Positions 1-11,238 of a stretch of 64,000 nt of DNA are shown here, in pieces. Origin of the DNA: Marthasterias glacialis (Eukaryota; Echinodermata; Asteroidea; Forcipulatida; Asteriidae); assembly GCA_911728455.2 (NCBI GenBank), contig OU452234.1:5966549-6030548 (forward strand), read 5' to 3'. The first letter of the stretch is position 1, and each line of letters begins with the position of its first letter. Both the position numbers and the translations under genes were made by a program. The notes beneath the pieces were generated by a model. That model saw only the letters and a list, made by a program, of their open reading frames with translations. It searched no databases and was not told the origin of the DNA.

Positions 1-180
1 GGCTTTGTTATGCAAACTATCACAGTGGTCACGCCCCCTATCTTTGTCACGTACGCCATCGTGCAAGCGCGCCCTCACGAAACCAAAATGGCTGACTGCA
101 AAAAGACTCCACGTTTTCTCTTCAGTTTTGCCGCATTCTGTCGTCAATTCAGTGGATGAAAAAACAGAACAGTTAGTGAG
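1..180 (+). promoter_or_regulatory. Possible promoter and non-coding first exon
   Basis: This stretch is richer in CpG than what follows. It carries AAAATGGCTGAC at 85-96, which resembles the YY1 site often found just downstream of start sites in animal promoters. A strong splice donor follows at 180/181 (GTGAG|GTGAGTTG). The ATG inside the YY1-like site opens only a short frame that stops at an in-frame TGA, so coding is unlikely. I infer a plus-strand first exon; no downstream exon can be tied to it with certainty. Confidence 0.25.
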
Positions 181-632
181 GTGAGTTGAAAATTACTTAT
201 AGTATGACATGAAGATATTCTGTGGTGGTTATATGAGGTTTGAAGAAGTTAAAATAGACCAAAATATTAAGGCTCAGCGGCAACTTTGAAAACACGTGGT
301 AAAAAAATTGTATTCAGTTTTGCGGTAATATTAAAACATTTAACATGTAAAATAATGTCATTTGTAAATGTCAACATTGTACTGTAGATTGGCAGATTAG
401 GTACACAACACCCTATACATAAAACCTTAAGCATTAAGTTGCCATACCTCTAGTCCCCCCCCCCCCAAGTGTCTTTGCCTGCATCCAGCCCCCCCCCCCC
501 CTGCATGCCTTTGCCCTTGCTTCCCCACCCCCATGAACATTTCTGACTCATTACATTTTCACCACAGGGACTGGGAACAGATTAGGTGAGCGTTTAAACC
601 TAACACTCAGCATTTATGCATACTAAAAGGGC
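181..632. other. Unassigned spacer
   Basis: AT-rich sequence with two long C runs near 457-467 and 490-502. I see no coding frame, terminal inverted repeat or tandem repeat here. Confidence 0.4.
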
Positions 633-1432
633 AGGGCCGTAACTAGGGTAAAATTTTAGGGGGGCACAAGGGGGGGGGGGACACCATTTATACTAGGGGG
701 CACTTTTGGCCAATTAAAACTGCAGTGTCTGTTTGTATTTTTCCTAAACAAGCCTCTTTTCAGCGCTCTTCTGACGTGTTGAGGTAAAACAAAAGAATAT
801 AATGAATGCTGGTCATCTCGCCCCCAAACATACTCGCCCCCAACAATCTCGCCCTCAACAATCTCGCCCCCAGCCTTTGACAATCTCGCCCCCTGACAAT
901 CTCGCCCCCAAACAAAGTCGCCCCCTGACAATCTCGCCCCCAAACAAAGTCGCCACCGGACGTTTTTTTTCTGTTGCCAAAGGAGAATTTTTTGTCAATT
1001 TTTTTTTAATTTTTAAAAATTCTGAAATTTTTGAGGATGGCAATTTCGTACCGCAGAAAAAGAACCTTCCCCCGGATATAACTAAAATAATATTACAATT
1101 TTATTTAATGATGGTAACCATGACACCTAAAAAGATGATTTTCAATATCTTCTTTTGCAAGGGTAGCTTTTTCTGTTTGTATATCTACCTGTATCTTCTT
1201 TAAAGATCGGAAAGGATGGTGATTTGGGTAAAACAAAATTGTTAAAAGTATGAAAGTATATTTAGTCTTAGGATAAATATATTATTATCTTAGTTTATGT
1301 TTCCCCCATATAGAGTATTGTTAAGGCCTACAGAAAAATCGAAATCGACTTTCAGTGAACACTTTATTAACTTCATCATGGTTAAAAAGGCGGATTGATT
1401 TGTGCAAAATAAATGTTTTCAAGTAGAACAAC

Positions 1433-1672
1433 TTTAACCCTAACCAACCCAAATCCTTCAATTTCCTTTTCTCCAAAGAGAGGGATTTTGATGGATATGG
1501 TGTATTCGGCCACTGCAGCAGAGAAGGATCCAGAGGGATTTGGGTCATAGTGTGTTTCTGCTGCTGGAAGAATTAAGTAGGAACTTAATCCATCAAAATC
1601 CATGGATCCATATCCATCAAAATCTTTCTCTTTGGAGAAAAGGAAATTGAAGGATTTGGGTTGGTTAGGGTT
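1433..1672. repeat. Inverted repeat inside the foldback element
   Basis: About 65 bp at 1433-1500 (from TTAACCCTAACCAACCCAAA to the ATGGATATGG stretch) return in inverse orientation at 1598-1672, with a loop of roughly 100 bp. It would fold as a long hairpin and is probably the inner domain of the foldback element or a separate MITE inside it. Confidence 0.7.
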
Positions 1673-1862
1673 AATGACACAACATTTTATATACAATTGA
1701 AATGTTTTAATTCCATGAACAATTTTGAGATTTGAAGAAAACCTGGACATGATATCGGACCATATTGTTGAATCATGTCTGACAATTTCAATATCATAGG
1801 TTAAACCAAACTAAAAATTACAAGCAAAATTGAAGACGACTTTTCCTATTTTGCATTTTCTC

Positions 1863-2260
1863 CTTAAAGGCAAAGTACACCTTTGGTTTTTGGAACCGTA
1901 CGTTTGCCTTGATGCTATATAATTGTAGATATATACCATAAAACTAACCTGTGTGAATTTCATTTCAAAAGGTGGCAGCGTTTTTGAGATATCGCCAAAA
2001 ATCTGGAGCGGTTGCGTTCACGCAGAAGAAGTATCCGTCATTGGAATACACATTCTGAGAAGCGTTACGGCCATAACGCTTCTCAGATTCAAGTTTTTGG
2101 GGGATAAAAAGTGATATATTTTTCCGTAACTGCAGTACTTCGAAGTGAAACGTTTCTCAAAATGCATTATACTATCCAAAGCTGCCGTACTCCTTACCAA
2201 GTAAGTTTTTATTGCCAAAAATGTTCAGAGTCATTACCAAACGTATGCAATGCCTTTAAG
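1863..2260. mobile_element. MITE with CTTAAAGGCA ends
   Basis: It starts CTTAAAGGCA and ends TGCCTTTAAG, an exact 10-bp terminal inverted repeat. A central hairpin lies around 2055-2092 (TTCTGAGAAGCGTTA, then its inverse). The internal wording (AGTACACCTTTGG near the left end, CTTACCAAGTAAG near the right end) matches from memory a non-autonomous element abundant in echinoderm genomes. It has no coding content. Confidence 0.75.
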
Positions 2261-3162
2261 ATGTTCTCTTTAGTTCCAAGAGATTCAATTCAATTCAATG
2301 TTTTATTCATCATGTAAAAAGCACATGAGATTCCTTCTCCTGGGGGCGACTTTGCTAGGGGGCGAGATTGTCGGGGGCGACTTTGCTAGGGGGCCAGATT
2401 GTCGGGGGCGACTTTGTTTGGGGGCGAGATTGTCAGGGGGCAACTTTGTTTGGGGGCGAGATTGTCAGGGGGCGAGATTGTCAAAGGCTGGGGACGAGAT
2501 TGTTTGGGGGCGAGATTGTTGGGGGCGAGTTTGTTGGGGGCGAGTTTGTTGGGGGCGAGAGTGTTTGGGGGCGAGATGACCAGCTCCCAAACAAAATACC
2601 TTTTGTGTGTAAATAATACAAAATAGTTTTAAAAAACATTGAAGTTACTACATAAAAGCTCATAAAATGTACTTTTTATTCTGGTATATTTTAATCTCAG
2701 AAGTCCAGATTTCAAATGGGGGGGGGGGGGGCACGGACATCAGTTTGGGTGCACATGTCGCTCCCCCCTTCCCCCTCTTAGTTATGCCACTGAAGAAGGG
2801 TTGTGGAGGAGGGTACTCCCATAAATAGTGCCAATACGCTGGACTACCTCCGCTTCTTGGCCCTACGAACCGTCTGACCCACGATGTAACATCAACTTTC
2901 GAATTGAGACTTACATTTTTTTGCCAAAATGTTTCCCTTGATGATTGCTTGGGCATTGCCGGCAAGTCTAGGGAGGGGGACTGAAATGGAACCATCTTGA
3001 AATTGAAGTAACACATTTTTGGCGTACTTAAAAACAGGTTAATTTCCAAATTCAATCGCTTCGGCATAGTTTTGGCCTTTCAACTTTTGAAATAATAAGA
3101 ACACTGCACTGCCAACTCTACTGTTACTACCAATCATGTACTAATACTTATCAGCAGCTAGA

Positions 3163-3370
3163 CCTAATAATAATAACAATAGGCAGTTCTTATATAGCGC
3201 TTTATCACACCTGATGGGCGTATCAAAGCGCTCAGTATTTTTTCCTGTGAGGTATGTGTAGTTATGATTTGAAGTATGAGACCTGTTCCTTTACATAGCA
3301 CCATGTAACGGTTTACAAGGTGCTGTGGCGCAATCTGCAGCCGATCAACTAGTAACTGGGACGCTGTACT
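3163..3370. repeat. LINE or SINE 3'-end-like fragment
   Basis: It begins with an ATA/ATT trinucleotide run followed by a TATATAGCGCTTT stretch and a second GCGCT motif. This resembles the 3' end of CR1/L2 elements read in reverse, fused to a non-coding body. No intact ends are visible. Confidence 0.35.
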
Positions 3371-3647
3371 CAGCGCCGTAACTAGGTAAAATATTTTGTT
3401 TGTATTTTCCCTAAGCAAACTCCTTTTCAGCGCTCATCTAATGTTGCGGTTAAACAAAATACATTCTGCGTGTAAATAATAATAAAAAAATCTTTTAAAA
3501 ACATTGAAATTACTACATAAAAGCTCATAAAAAAGTGACATTTTGTTCTGGTAATTTTTAATCTCAAAAGTCCAGATTTCAAATGGGGGGCATGGACATC
3601 AGTTGGGGGGGGGGCACATGCCCCCTTTCCCTTCTTAGCACCACTGC
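3371..3647. mobile_element. hAT-like MITE family, copy 2
   Basis: It runs from CAGCGCCGTAACTAGG to CTTAGCACCACTG. Its body matches both halves of the element at 633-2791 and serves as the empty site that defines the foldback insertion: here AAACAAAAT occurs once, uninterrupted. Confidence 0.68.
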
Positions 3648-4001
3648 CTGTACTCCTTTTTTGAGATGTTGACATTTTATAGGTCGTACTAGCGCCCAAG
3701 TCCTTTTTGGCGCTGTGACGATTATGACAAAGTGGATTTAAAACGAATCTGTGATACCCTGTTCAAAAAATTGCCAAATTACAACAAAGACTTAACAGAA
3801 TTGCTGTAAAATAGCATACTGGCTTCTCAATATACCAAAGATGAAAGAAAAGGCATTTAATTGTACTTGAGATCATTTTCGGTCCTCCAAATCGATGATT
3901 TTTTAGCCCACTAAAAATTTTGCCATTACAGTCTCCATTTTACTTCTAATAGTCACTTGATACATGTACCCAACAACTGTTTCCTTTTGTGTATTAACGC
4001 T

Positions 4002-4402
4002 GTGAGGATTGCGTGTTTGCTGATGCCCTGACTTGCATATATTGTTTTGCGTAGTCAACGCCGGATACCGGCTGTGTAGTGTTGGCTGCACAGCGCTGGT
4101 TGAAACGTCTGTTCCCTCGATCCTCTGTGTAGCCACAGGTGGGGTTGCGCACTGAGGTGAAATGTGGTCTTAAAAAATATGGTGCTATTCGTGGGACACT
4201 TGTGTTGAACATATCAGTTCATTTTTCTGCACAGTTAACACAGGATACCAGCTGTGTAGTATAGGCTGGTTGAAATGCATGATCCCTCTGTCGCCATTGT
4301 GGGGGGTGGGGGTTGATAACACTCCACAGCTGGTATCCTGCATTGACTGTGCAATACGATATGCAACTCAGGGCATCAGCAAACACGCAATCCTCGTGCG
4401 TT
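4002..4402. repeat. Long imperfect inverted repeat
   Basis: The segment 4002-4085 (GAGGATTGCGTGTTTGCTGA, a GATACCGGCTGTGTAG stretch) returns inverted at 4316-4402 with roughly 85% identity by eye. The loop contains a further partial copy (GGATACCAGCTGTGTAGT). It is probably a foldback-type non-autonomous element; no coding frame. Confidence 0.65.
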
Positions 4403-4544
4403 TATACAACTTTTTGCAGTTCAGAAAACAGGCGTTGATGATAATGCAGTATCACGTTGCTGAATTCAGTAAAATGGCGAATCTATTGGCTGCATGGCAG
4501 GCAGTGAACCTTAAAAAAAACATTGGTTAGGAAGACAGAAAATG

Positions 4545-6560
4545 ATTGTGTTATGTCACAGGCCTCGATCTTTACCGCGGCCTATGGCCCCAGTGCCCCT
4601 TAAAAAAATACACATGTCACGGCCAATTTGGCCAGCACGCTCTTCTGACAGATCGTCCGACCAGTTACACTTTTCCATTAATTTTACGGTTCGGACAATT
4701 TCTATTGAATGGGCTGCATTGCATTTTCATCACGATGTTCACAACGCATTATCCACACACAAACGAGCCGAAGTAAAAAAAAAAAGAAGCACAGTGCCCC
4801 AGTTACCAGGTCTACATGTATATCTAACTGTAATGTACAAGATTTCAGCTTCCTTACAATATAATGAAACGTACAATTGTTAGACTTGATGAGAAGAAAC
4901 TTACCTGAATAAAAGGGGTGTCTGTCAATTCGGATCAATCATGAAACGTATGTGATCAATAGGCGGTTGTAAGCAATTCAAAGAGAAGTTTTAATTGGAC
5001 AAGAAATAGTTATCGTCGACATGCTGGTGGTTATGTTGACCAATGGCAATGAATTTTGGAACAGTAATAGGCAAGAGTTGGTAATGTCGAATACCATGCA
5101 TGCTAACAGAAAGTTACGCTTACAGAACGTTGTACCACAGCGGTCGCCGAGCTGTGTTTTTGCTCGGATTTGAAAAGTGGGAGTGCAAATTGAAAAATAG
5201 GGTGTGTAAATTTTTCACCGAAAATCTACACAGAGTGCAGACCACAAGTGCCGCGTCAACTCTTTCAAATTACCTTGAAAATGTAATTCTGTTGTTATAA
5301 CTAATTAATCTGAAAGAAATAGCATTAAGGGCACAGGAAGCTATATTTATGCTCTATGAATACCTGTTGTTGTGGAGTTTATACAAAGAAATTAACTTAG
5401 CCCCTCCTTTAAATATTGGTAATGAGACATTACTCAGTGCATGTAGGTGCAGGGAAATGGCTTTTGTTTATTTGCAATAACCATAAAAACTGTGGTTGCC
5501 AATTAACAAGTCTCTTCAATGATATTCACAATAATAAGAGTCTCAATAAATATATATATTATATTTTAAGCTTGTGCATTTACGATTACTTTTGTAAATG
5601 TGTAACCGTTTCTGAAACGGTCAGTTAGACACGCAACCATGCGTTAAAAACAAAAACCTTTACACGACGACGCGCATGTGGTCAAAACATTCGTCTTTAT
5701 CCACAGCATTTTGACTTTGAGCAACCACCCCGCAAAACAAAAGCCAAAAACAAGAATAAACAAATCTTGCATTTTACTGTAAAATACTCTTTCCATTCAT
5801 CCAGGGTATCCTAAATGTTATCCAAAACAAACGGGCCGATTCTACTGGTAGTACTATCTATTTCGCTGATTTATCAGTCGTTCACTGGTTACCAGTGATG
5901 TGTGCACTAACATAGCGCACAATGGTTGTTAGTTTTTTACTTTAGCAGCGTGAAAGCTTGCTAAATCAGTCATACACGATGACAACAAATAAACAATCAG
6001 TGCTCGTAAAATGTGTAGCAAGGGACGTTGGTTATTTTTTCGACTTGTGAAAAGGGTTTTTCACATTGTTTTGAAAGCGCCCTCTTGCGCTCAAAATTTC
6101 TTGTAACACGTGAAGTAGCGAGATAAAGAAGACTCAGCCTGTAAACTATTGCAAACGATGCGAATGCTTACATGTCGCACACAGGCCTTGATCTTAACCG
6201 AGGCCACCGAGGCCATTGGCCTTATGCCCTGTCGAGTTGGCCAGCATGCCCTTTAGAAAAATTGCATTGTCACTACCAACTTGGCCAGCATGCCCTTGTA
6301 CAATTTCTCTGATTTGGCCAGCAAAGACCTGCACCCGTTTTTCTTAAGATAGAGGCCTGGTCGCACAGATATTGCATTCTGCACTGTATTGCATACATCG
6401 TGATCGCAAATGTGGTGTGCGTTTCGGGGCACTTTCGTGTGCAGATTTTTACGGTTATCCGCACCGTAAAAATGTAAACATGAACTGAACGATCGGTTGT
6501 TAACCATGTAACCAGCACAGGCTTACTTAAATCCCATACTCTGCAGCACTGTGCTGCATT
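4545..6560. repeat. Diverged long repeat, copy 1 of 2
   Basis: Several blocks here recur in the same order at about 13120-15690: TTTCTGAAACGGTC, ACTGTAAAATACTCTTT, a GAAGTAG-GAGATAA-GAAGACT block, and GGTTATCCGCACCGTAAAAA. Near 4560 and 6184 it carries CAGGCCTYGATCTT motifs, which resemble ends of a hAT-like element. I see no protein frame of note. Confidence 0.55.
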
Positions 6561-6599
6561 TAGCAGGGTTCTACTTGGACTTGACATGTCCATGTGCAA

Positions 6600-7580
6600 T
6601 CCAAGCCCCCAGCAAACTTCAACTTCTATTTAGTGTGAGGAGTTGCTAAGAGGGGGCGGGGTCTCTCTAGGGATCTTGGGCTGGGTGGAAGGAAGGACGC
6701 AGGTTCCAAATGGTTCTCTCGGCTTGGCTTTGAGTTTTAATCTGCAATCACACCTGCAGCAACTGTTGAAAGTTGTGCAGGCGGTCAATAAAGTACATAC
6801 ATTTATTTAGTTAAGTTTCAAAATACAGTCCATATTCCCAAATGTAAATAAAAGTGAATTGAAGGCGACGACTCCAAACTATTTTGTCTCTACCCATCAT
6901 CATTATTATAACCAGTATTTATTTTAAATAAAACAAGTACATGAGTGCATGTGGACCATGGAATAGCATAACACTGGGCAAGAAGGCATAGGTCAACTAA
7001 CACTCAGGCCGGCTACTATCCATCAACATTAACACAACAAACACACAAACCCATGCCTCCAAGTCCAATGTCCCCATCTAAACCAAGGAAAACACCCATT
7101 CATATATCCCATTTAAACCCACATTAAAATGCAACAACCCTTATTTATCTGTTTAACATCATGACCGTATTAATTCCTACATGATTCACAAACACGTTAT
7201 TCTCTACAATTTCCCAGACGAAAATCTCTCTTTATACTTAATCAATATTCACCAAAATTACACCCAGAATAATCATGAGACATTTGCTGTTACTTTGAGT
7301 ACCTTTTAAAGCAATAAATAAATATGGAATATGTCGAAATAAGAGATTTAAAAGTGAGAGTAAGAAAATGTGTGTTTACCTGTTGAAAGTTGTGCAGGCG
7401 ATGAGATGAAAGGTCACCAAACCCCGCGAAATTAATGAACTAAAACAATGGAACGTGTAGTGGATGTCAAGGCACAAGCAGATTAGTATTTTAATAAACT
7501 TTAACATGAAAAATACGAAACATAAACAAAAATGTGAACTCGCACAATCGACATGGGGCAACGTCCCCTTTACATACGGT
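6600..7580. other. Unassigned AT-rich stretch
   Basis: No gene, tandem array or clear terminal repeat was found. A poly-purine block lies near 6650-6670. Confidence 0.3.
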
Positions 7581-7625
7581 TTGAAATTAACAAAACATAA
7601 CATTGACTATTTTGATGTGTTTATC
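7580..7625 (+). repeat. Dispersed repeat fragment
   Basis: TTTGAAATTAACAAAACATA followed by TTGACTATTTTGATGTGT also occurs at 46358-46402, at the left side of the RTE insertion. It is a fragment of an unnamed dispersed repeat. Confidence 0.6.
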
Positions 7626-7754
7626 AGGGTGCCTAGGAAACACTCGATGGTGGATATTAATTCAATATGTATGATTCCAAACCCAATCTGAATTGTGGCA
7701 AAGATGTTAGTATGTCCGCATATATGTAATTTTTTTGTCATTCGTTTTTCCCAG

Positions 7755-7848
7755 CAACAGATCAGGGACAAAGCAACATCCTTGGATGCTTCTAAGTGTC
7801 ACCTTCACAACCTCATGGAGCTTGGTCATCGTCTGCTTCTCCAACCAA
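7755..7848 (+). CDS. Exon-like fragment resembling a spectrin repeat
   Basis: A strong acceptor (CGTTTTTCCCAG|CAACAG) opens a frame of 31 residues starting QQIRDKATSLDASK and containing HNLMELGHRLL. This resembles the helix B/C region of spectrin repeats, where the LExxxxxLxxLxxLGxxLL pattern is typical. A possible donor follows (CCAA|GTTGAT); beyond it the frame stops. No neighbouring spectrin-like exon was found, so this is either a lone exon of a large gene or a decayed copy. Spectrin resemblance is from memory of the family and is weak on 31 residues. Confidence 0.35.
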
Positions 7849-7909
7849 GTTGATATCACCTGGCCTCGTTGAATCATCCTATAGATGGAGAGAAACAAAC
7901 CCACTTCGT

Positions 7910-9260
7910 ATTTAAGGTAAAATATTGGATTTAATTTAATTTCTTTACAAACCCACTGATTGCCAAGTTTCTACCAGTACCAATCCTTTAGAGAAATACT
8001 TCCATCTGAGATACTGTCAAGGTCGAGAAATTGCAATTTGAAGCAACCCATTTTCATGGGTCGGTTTCATGACCTTTATTGAAAACTAGATCATCTGATT
8101 TAATTTACTTTTCAAAATGTCATCAAATTCATAGGCCTTTATTTAGGGAAAACAACGATATCAATTTGTTCGTGGCAAAAACCGCTCCTGTTTATTTTTC
8201 TAGATTTTACTCAATATAGCGCGTACCACAAATGTATCAAAATGTAGTACAATTCACGTAGTTTCTTTAAGTACGGGCCTTAACAAGGTCCAATCAAAAT
8301 AAGTATTTAGACCAGGACCTCCCCTAACAACACTTTTTTAAAGAAGATCACATGGTGGCTGTTTTGTATTATTGTGGTGAGTTAAAAAGCTCGGTCCTCT
8401 GAAAACTGCGATTTGCATACAAAATGGTGATAAATTCTGCTCAAGCAACCTTTTTTAGCAATAAAAGTACGGACTTTATTTGTTATAAAAATTTGATATT
8501 TTATATCACTGGGATGTAGAATGTTTTTGTCTTCATTATACCTTTTTAACAGGTCAAAACGTTGTTGCTACATGTATATTTAATGGAGTACAAAAATTGA
8601 CATCGAGGCGCAGTTTTTGACTGGCAATTCTCATAGTGGAAAAATCAGTGACTTTGCGTGTGCTTGAAAAGGAGCGCTTACAAATTGAGATGAGATTGTA
8701 TGCAGAGCTGCCAACCAGTACAGATTATTTTCCGGATTTCGTACATAAATTTTTCCAAAATACTGCAGTCCAGGCATGTCCGAATAAATAGGGATTTCTG
8801 AAAAAACAACTACCATAATCTTCGGTGTGTATAAGCCATAAGTTAGGCTGACATACCATAGTCCATATTAAGGAAAGATCATTGGAAATATCTCAATGTG
8901 CGAAAGAACTCTTTTGTTCTTACAAACAAAAACAGAAACCTGCGAAACATGATTGTGACTACCAGTGACCCAAGAATGTTTTGTTGACGCACGAAGAATG
9001 CCATGTACAGAAATGCCAACATACACGATTTGGGCGTAGCAATTACGATTTGAGCCGTGAATACGACTCTACGATAATCCTCAACAAAATATGATTACAA
9101 GCCGCCCTAGTAATAAAAGTACAATTTTAGTAATAATTTTACCAAAAATGTATTGAATATGAGTTGGTAATAAAAATGATAAAATTAAACTCAAAATTAA
9201 CCCAACAATTTGTTAAATGTTGACTGCCGTTGTGGTAAAAGCGGAGCGTCGAATCCACCC
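7910..9260. other. Unassigned intergenic or intronic sequence
   Basis: AT-rich, with no convincing exon, array or terminal repeat. Confidence 0.3.
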
Positions 9261-9267
9261 ATACATG

Positions 9268-9502
9268 TGCCTTGGAAAGAATACGGGCTAAACGGCAAGT
9301 TTTCTGTTCCTTTAGCTGGTTTATTGAATCTGTTGGGTGAAGACAGCAAACAGCAACATGTCATGAGGGTCTTCAACCCAGAACAGAATAAGACAAAAAG
9401 GGTAGCTGCCAGAGGGCGCTAGCCATGCAATCTAAATAATAAACAGATGATTACGTAATTTATGCAAAAAATAAGGTGGGGGTACGCATCGCACTCGTCA
9501 CA
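9268..9502 (-). mobile_element. Short solo LTR derivative
   Basis: Read on the minus strand it starts TGTGACGAGTGCGATGCG and ends CCAAGGCA. The flanks carry a 4-bp direct repeat CATG at 9264-9267 and 9503-9506. It matches the 732-bp solo LTR at 55329-56060 over both ends but lacks about 490 bp of its middle. No internal retroelement genes are present. Confidence 0.7.
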
Positions 9503-10983
9503 CATGTATTAAATGTTCCCGCACAAGGACTTTGAGTTCAACTGCCTGAAGATCACGCTGCTTGATCGTACCCATTTTCCCCATTGTCATTGATCACCAT
9601 TTATAATTAGTTGGAAAATAGTGATTCGTATTCGTTGGGACGTGGTTGCCTCACAACTGCATTTTAGTCCGTGTTTGGCTCACCTGTCAATGATTGAATT
9701 GCCCTACTCCACACATTATGTGCTGTGTAAGCTGACCATGTGACTGCTATTGATAGGGGTGGTGTGTGTGGTATCTCCAAGTGTATACACAAACAACTGC
9801 ACATGTGTGCCCGCTCTGTGTTCTTGGATTGAAAAATCGTTAAGGTGATTTTGCATAGAAATTCTCATCAAAATGTATTTCCCGATGCCTGAAAATGAAG
9901 TTGGAACATGGACATCCGCACAGAGGTTGTTTTGGGATAAGCATGAACAAATTCTCGCAGTAGTTTGTTCAACAGAAGTGTCAGAAATACATGGTCAGTG
10001 TTAAGGTTGGGTTGTTTAAACGTTTAAACGGAAAACTAATGTTTAATCGTTCCTGAATTTTCTAAACATTTAAACGAAACCGACAAGAAAAAAAATTGGA
10101 CCTTCCTTTTCGGAGTGCCTGTGATTGTGAAGAATTATTTCCCTGCTTTGTTTTGTACCAATGATAACTGAACAATGATCAGCAAGCACAGTAAACACAA
10201 AACAATAGTGTATAGTAATACAATTACATGTAATACATTGTTGAGTTTTTTTGGGGGAAATACTTTGCTTAACTGCCATGTTGTTTTTTTGTGGGCGAGT
10301 GGCCACTGCCAAAAAAACATGGAAAAGTTTACCTGTCTAATTTGACGGGTCAATCTCAATCTCCCGTCCACAAAATCGCTATCGCTAATATCCATCGTTT
10401 ATTGCTACTTCGGTGTCACTTATTCAATATAATGTCCAATAAACAAGAATTGATTTGGAAATAAAACTTGCTAAACGCGAACGCGGCGACGGCAAAAAAA
10501 ACCCTCAACGAACTGGGCCACATTGACCAACTTGTTTGCGACAACTCGACATTAATCTTCACCCGGTGTTCCGTTGTTGCACCACGTACGCTACAGACCA
10601 AAAACAGATGCAGTGATGACGAACTATACATGTGGTCTGTAGCTGTGCATTCAGCAGGCATGCAGAATGCACAGGTACAGTTGATCGCGCAAACAATGCA
10701 GTGGTTGCGCTTTACTTCCTTGCTAATAAATTCAAACGCATTGCACATGAAAAACATACAAAGTTTTTAAGTCCTTCAGATTGGACCTGAAGGGAAAAAG
10801 CGGACCCGTTTCATGACTGCCAATCTTTTGAAAAGTTTTACATTTCAGACTTCAAATTCTGAATCCAAATCCAATGGGTTTTTCCCCATTTGAAGAAGGG
10901 TCAGTCAGTACAATAATATATTTCCTGACAGTTGAAAGTGTGTTGACATCTGCTCTTCCTTTACAGGTTGGCTCAAAATCGGT

Positions 10984-11238
10984 GAAAGGCAAATTGAAAT
11001 TAACATTCATTCCCCCGATGCAAATATTGACATCTATCAAATTGTTTGTGGTACCTGCCACCTATAATACTGGATTCGAACTGGCCCCTTGTCACCGGGC
11101 GTGCTCGGTGGTCTAGTGGTTAAGACATCTGCTCTAGTCATGCGGGATTCGTGGGTTCGAATCCCACCCGAGTTGCCTGTGAAGATTTTTTCCACAGGAC
11201 TCGAAAACACTGAGTATACAGTGCTTAACACACATCCA
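10984..11238 (+). mobile_element. tRNA-headed SINE, tandem copy 1
   Basis: It contains a tRNA-like head at 11101-11175 with an A-box-like GGTGGTCTAGTGGTTAAGAC and a perfect B box GGTTCGAATCC. An AT-rich body follows with CCACAGGACTCGAAAACACT and a TGCTTAACACACATC end. The head resembles tRNA-Glu. It repeats almost exactly in the next 260 bp. Confidence 0.72.

Larger units (their letters stand above)
795..2588. mobile_element. TU-like foldback transposon with tandem-repeat inverted ends
   Basis: The left arm (808-955) is made of 15-bp units of the type CTCGCCCCCAACAAT. The right arm (2340-2584) is the same units in inverse orientation. The outermost 22 bp match perfectly as inverted copies (GCTGGTCATCTCGCCC and on). 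The 8-mer AAACAAAA flanks the insertion at 787-794 and 2589-2596, while the uninterrupted relative at 3371-3647 has it once at the matching place. Sea-urchin TU elements are known for terminal inverted repeats whose outer domain is short tandem repeats, with 8-bp target duplications. No transposase is visible; the interior holds smaller repeats. Confidence 0.72.
633..2791. mobile_element. hAT-like MITE family, copy 1, split by a later insertion
   Basis: The ends CAGGGCCGTAACTAGGG (left) and TTAGTTATGCCACTG (right) are near inverted copies. The halves 633-794 and 2589-2791 align end to end with the uninterrupted copies at 3371-3647 and 32901-33224. The family consensus start is close to CAGTGGCGTAACTA, a form common among non-autonomous hAT elements. 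Long G runs lie inside both ends. It encodes nothing. The middle is occupied by the foldback element 795-2588. Confidence 0.7.

Noticed and set aside
85..161. ATG frame starting MADCKKTPRFLFS
   Set aside because: It stops after about 23 codons, and the ATG is part of a YY1-like promoter motif.
2298..2626. Several overlapping Gly/Arg-rich frames
   Set aside because: All are readings of the 15-bp GGGGGCGAGATTGTC repeat in the arm of the foldback element.
10416..10770. Frames of 100 and 113 codons on opposite strands in a CpG-rich patch
   Set aside because: No recognisable motif, no splice context, and both strands are open; probably chance in GC-richer sequence.
11101..11175. Possible tRNA gene on the plus strand
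   Set aside because: A and B boxes are good but the acceptor stem does not close, and the unit continues into a body repeated elsewhere; it is a SINE head.
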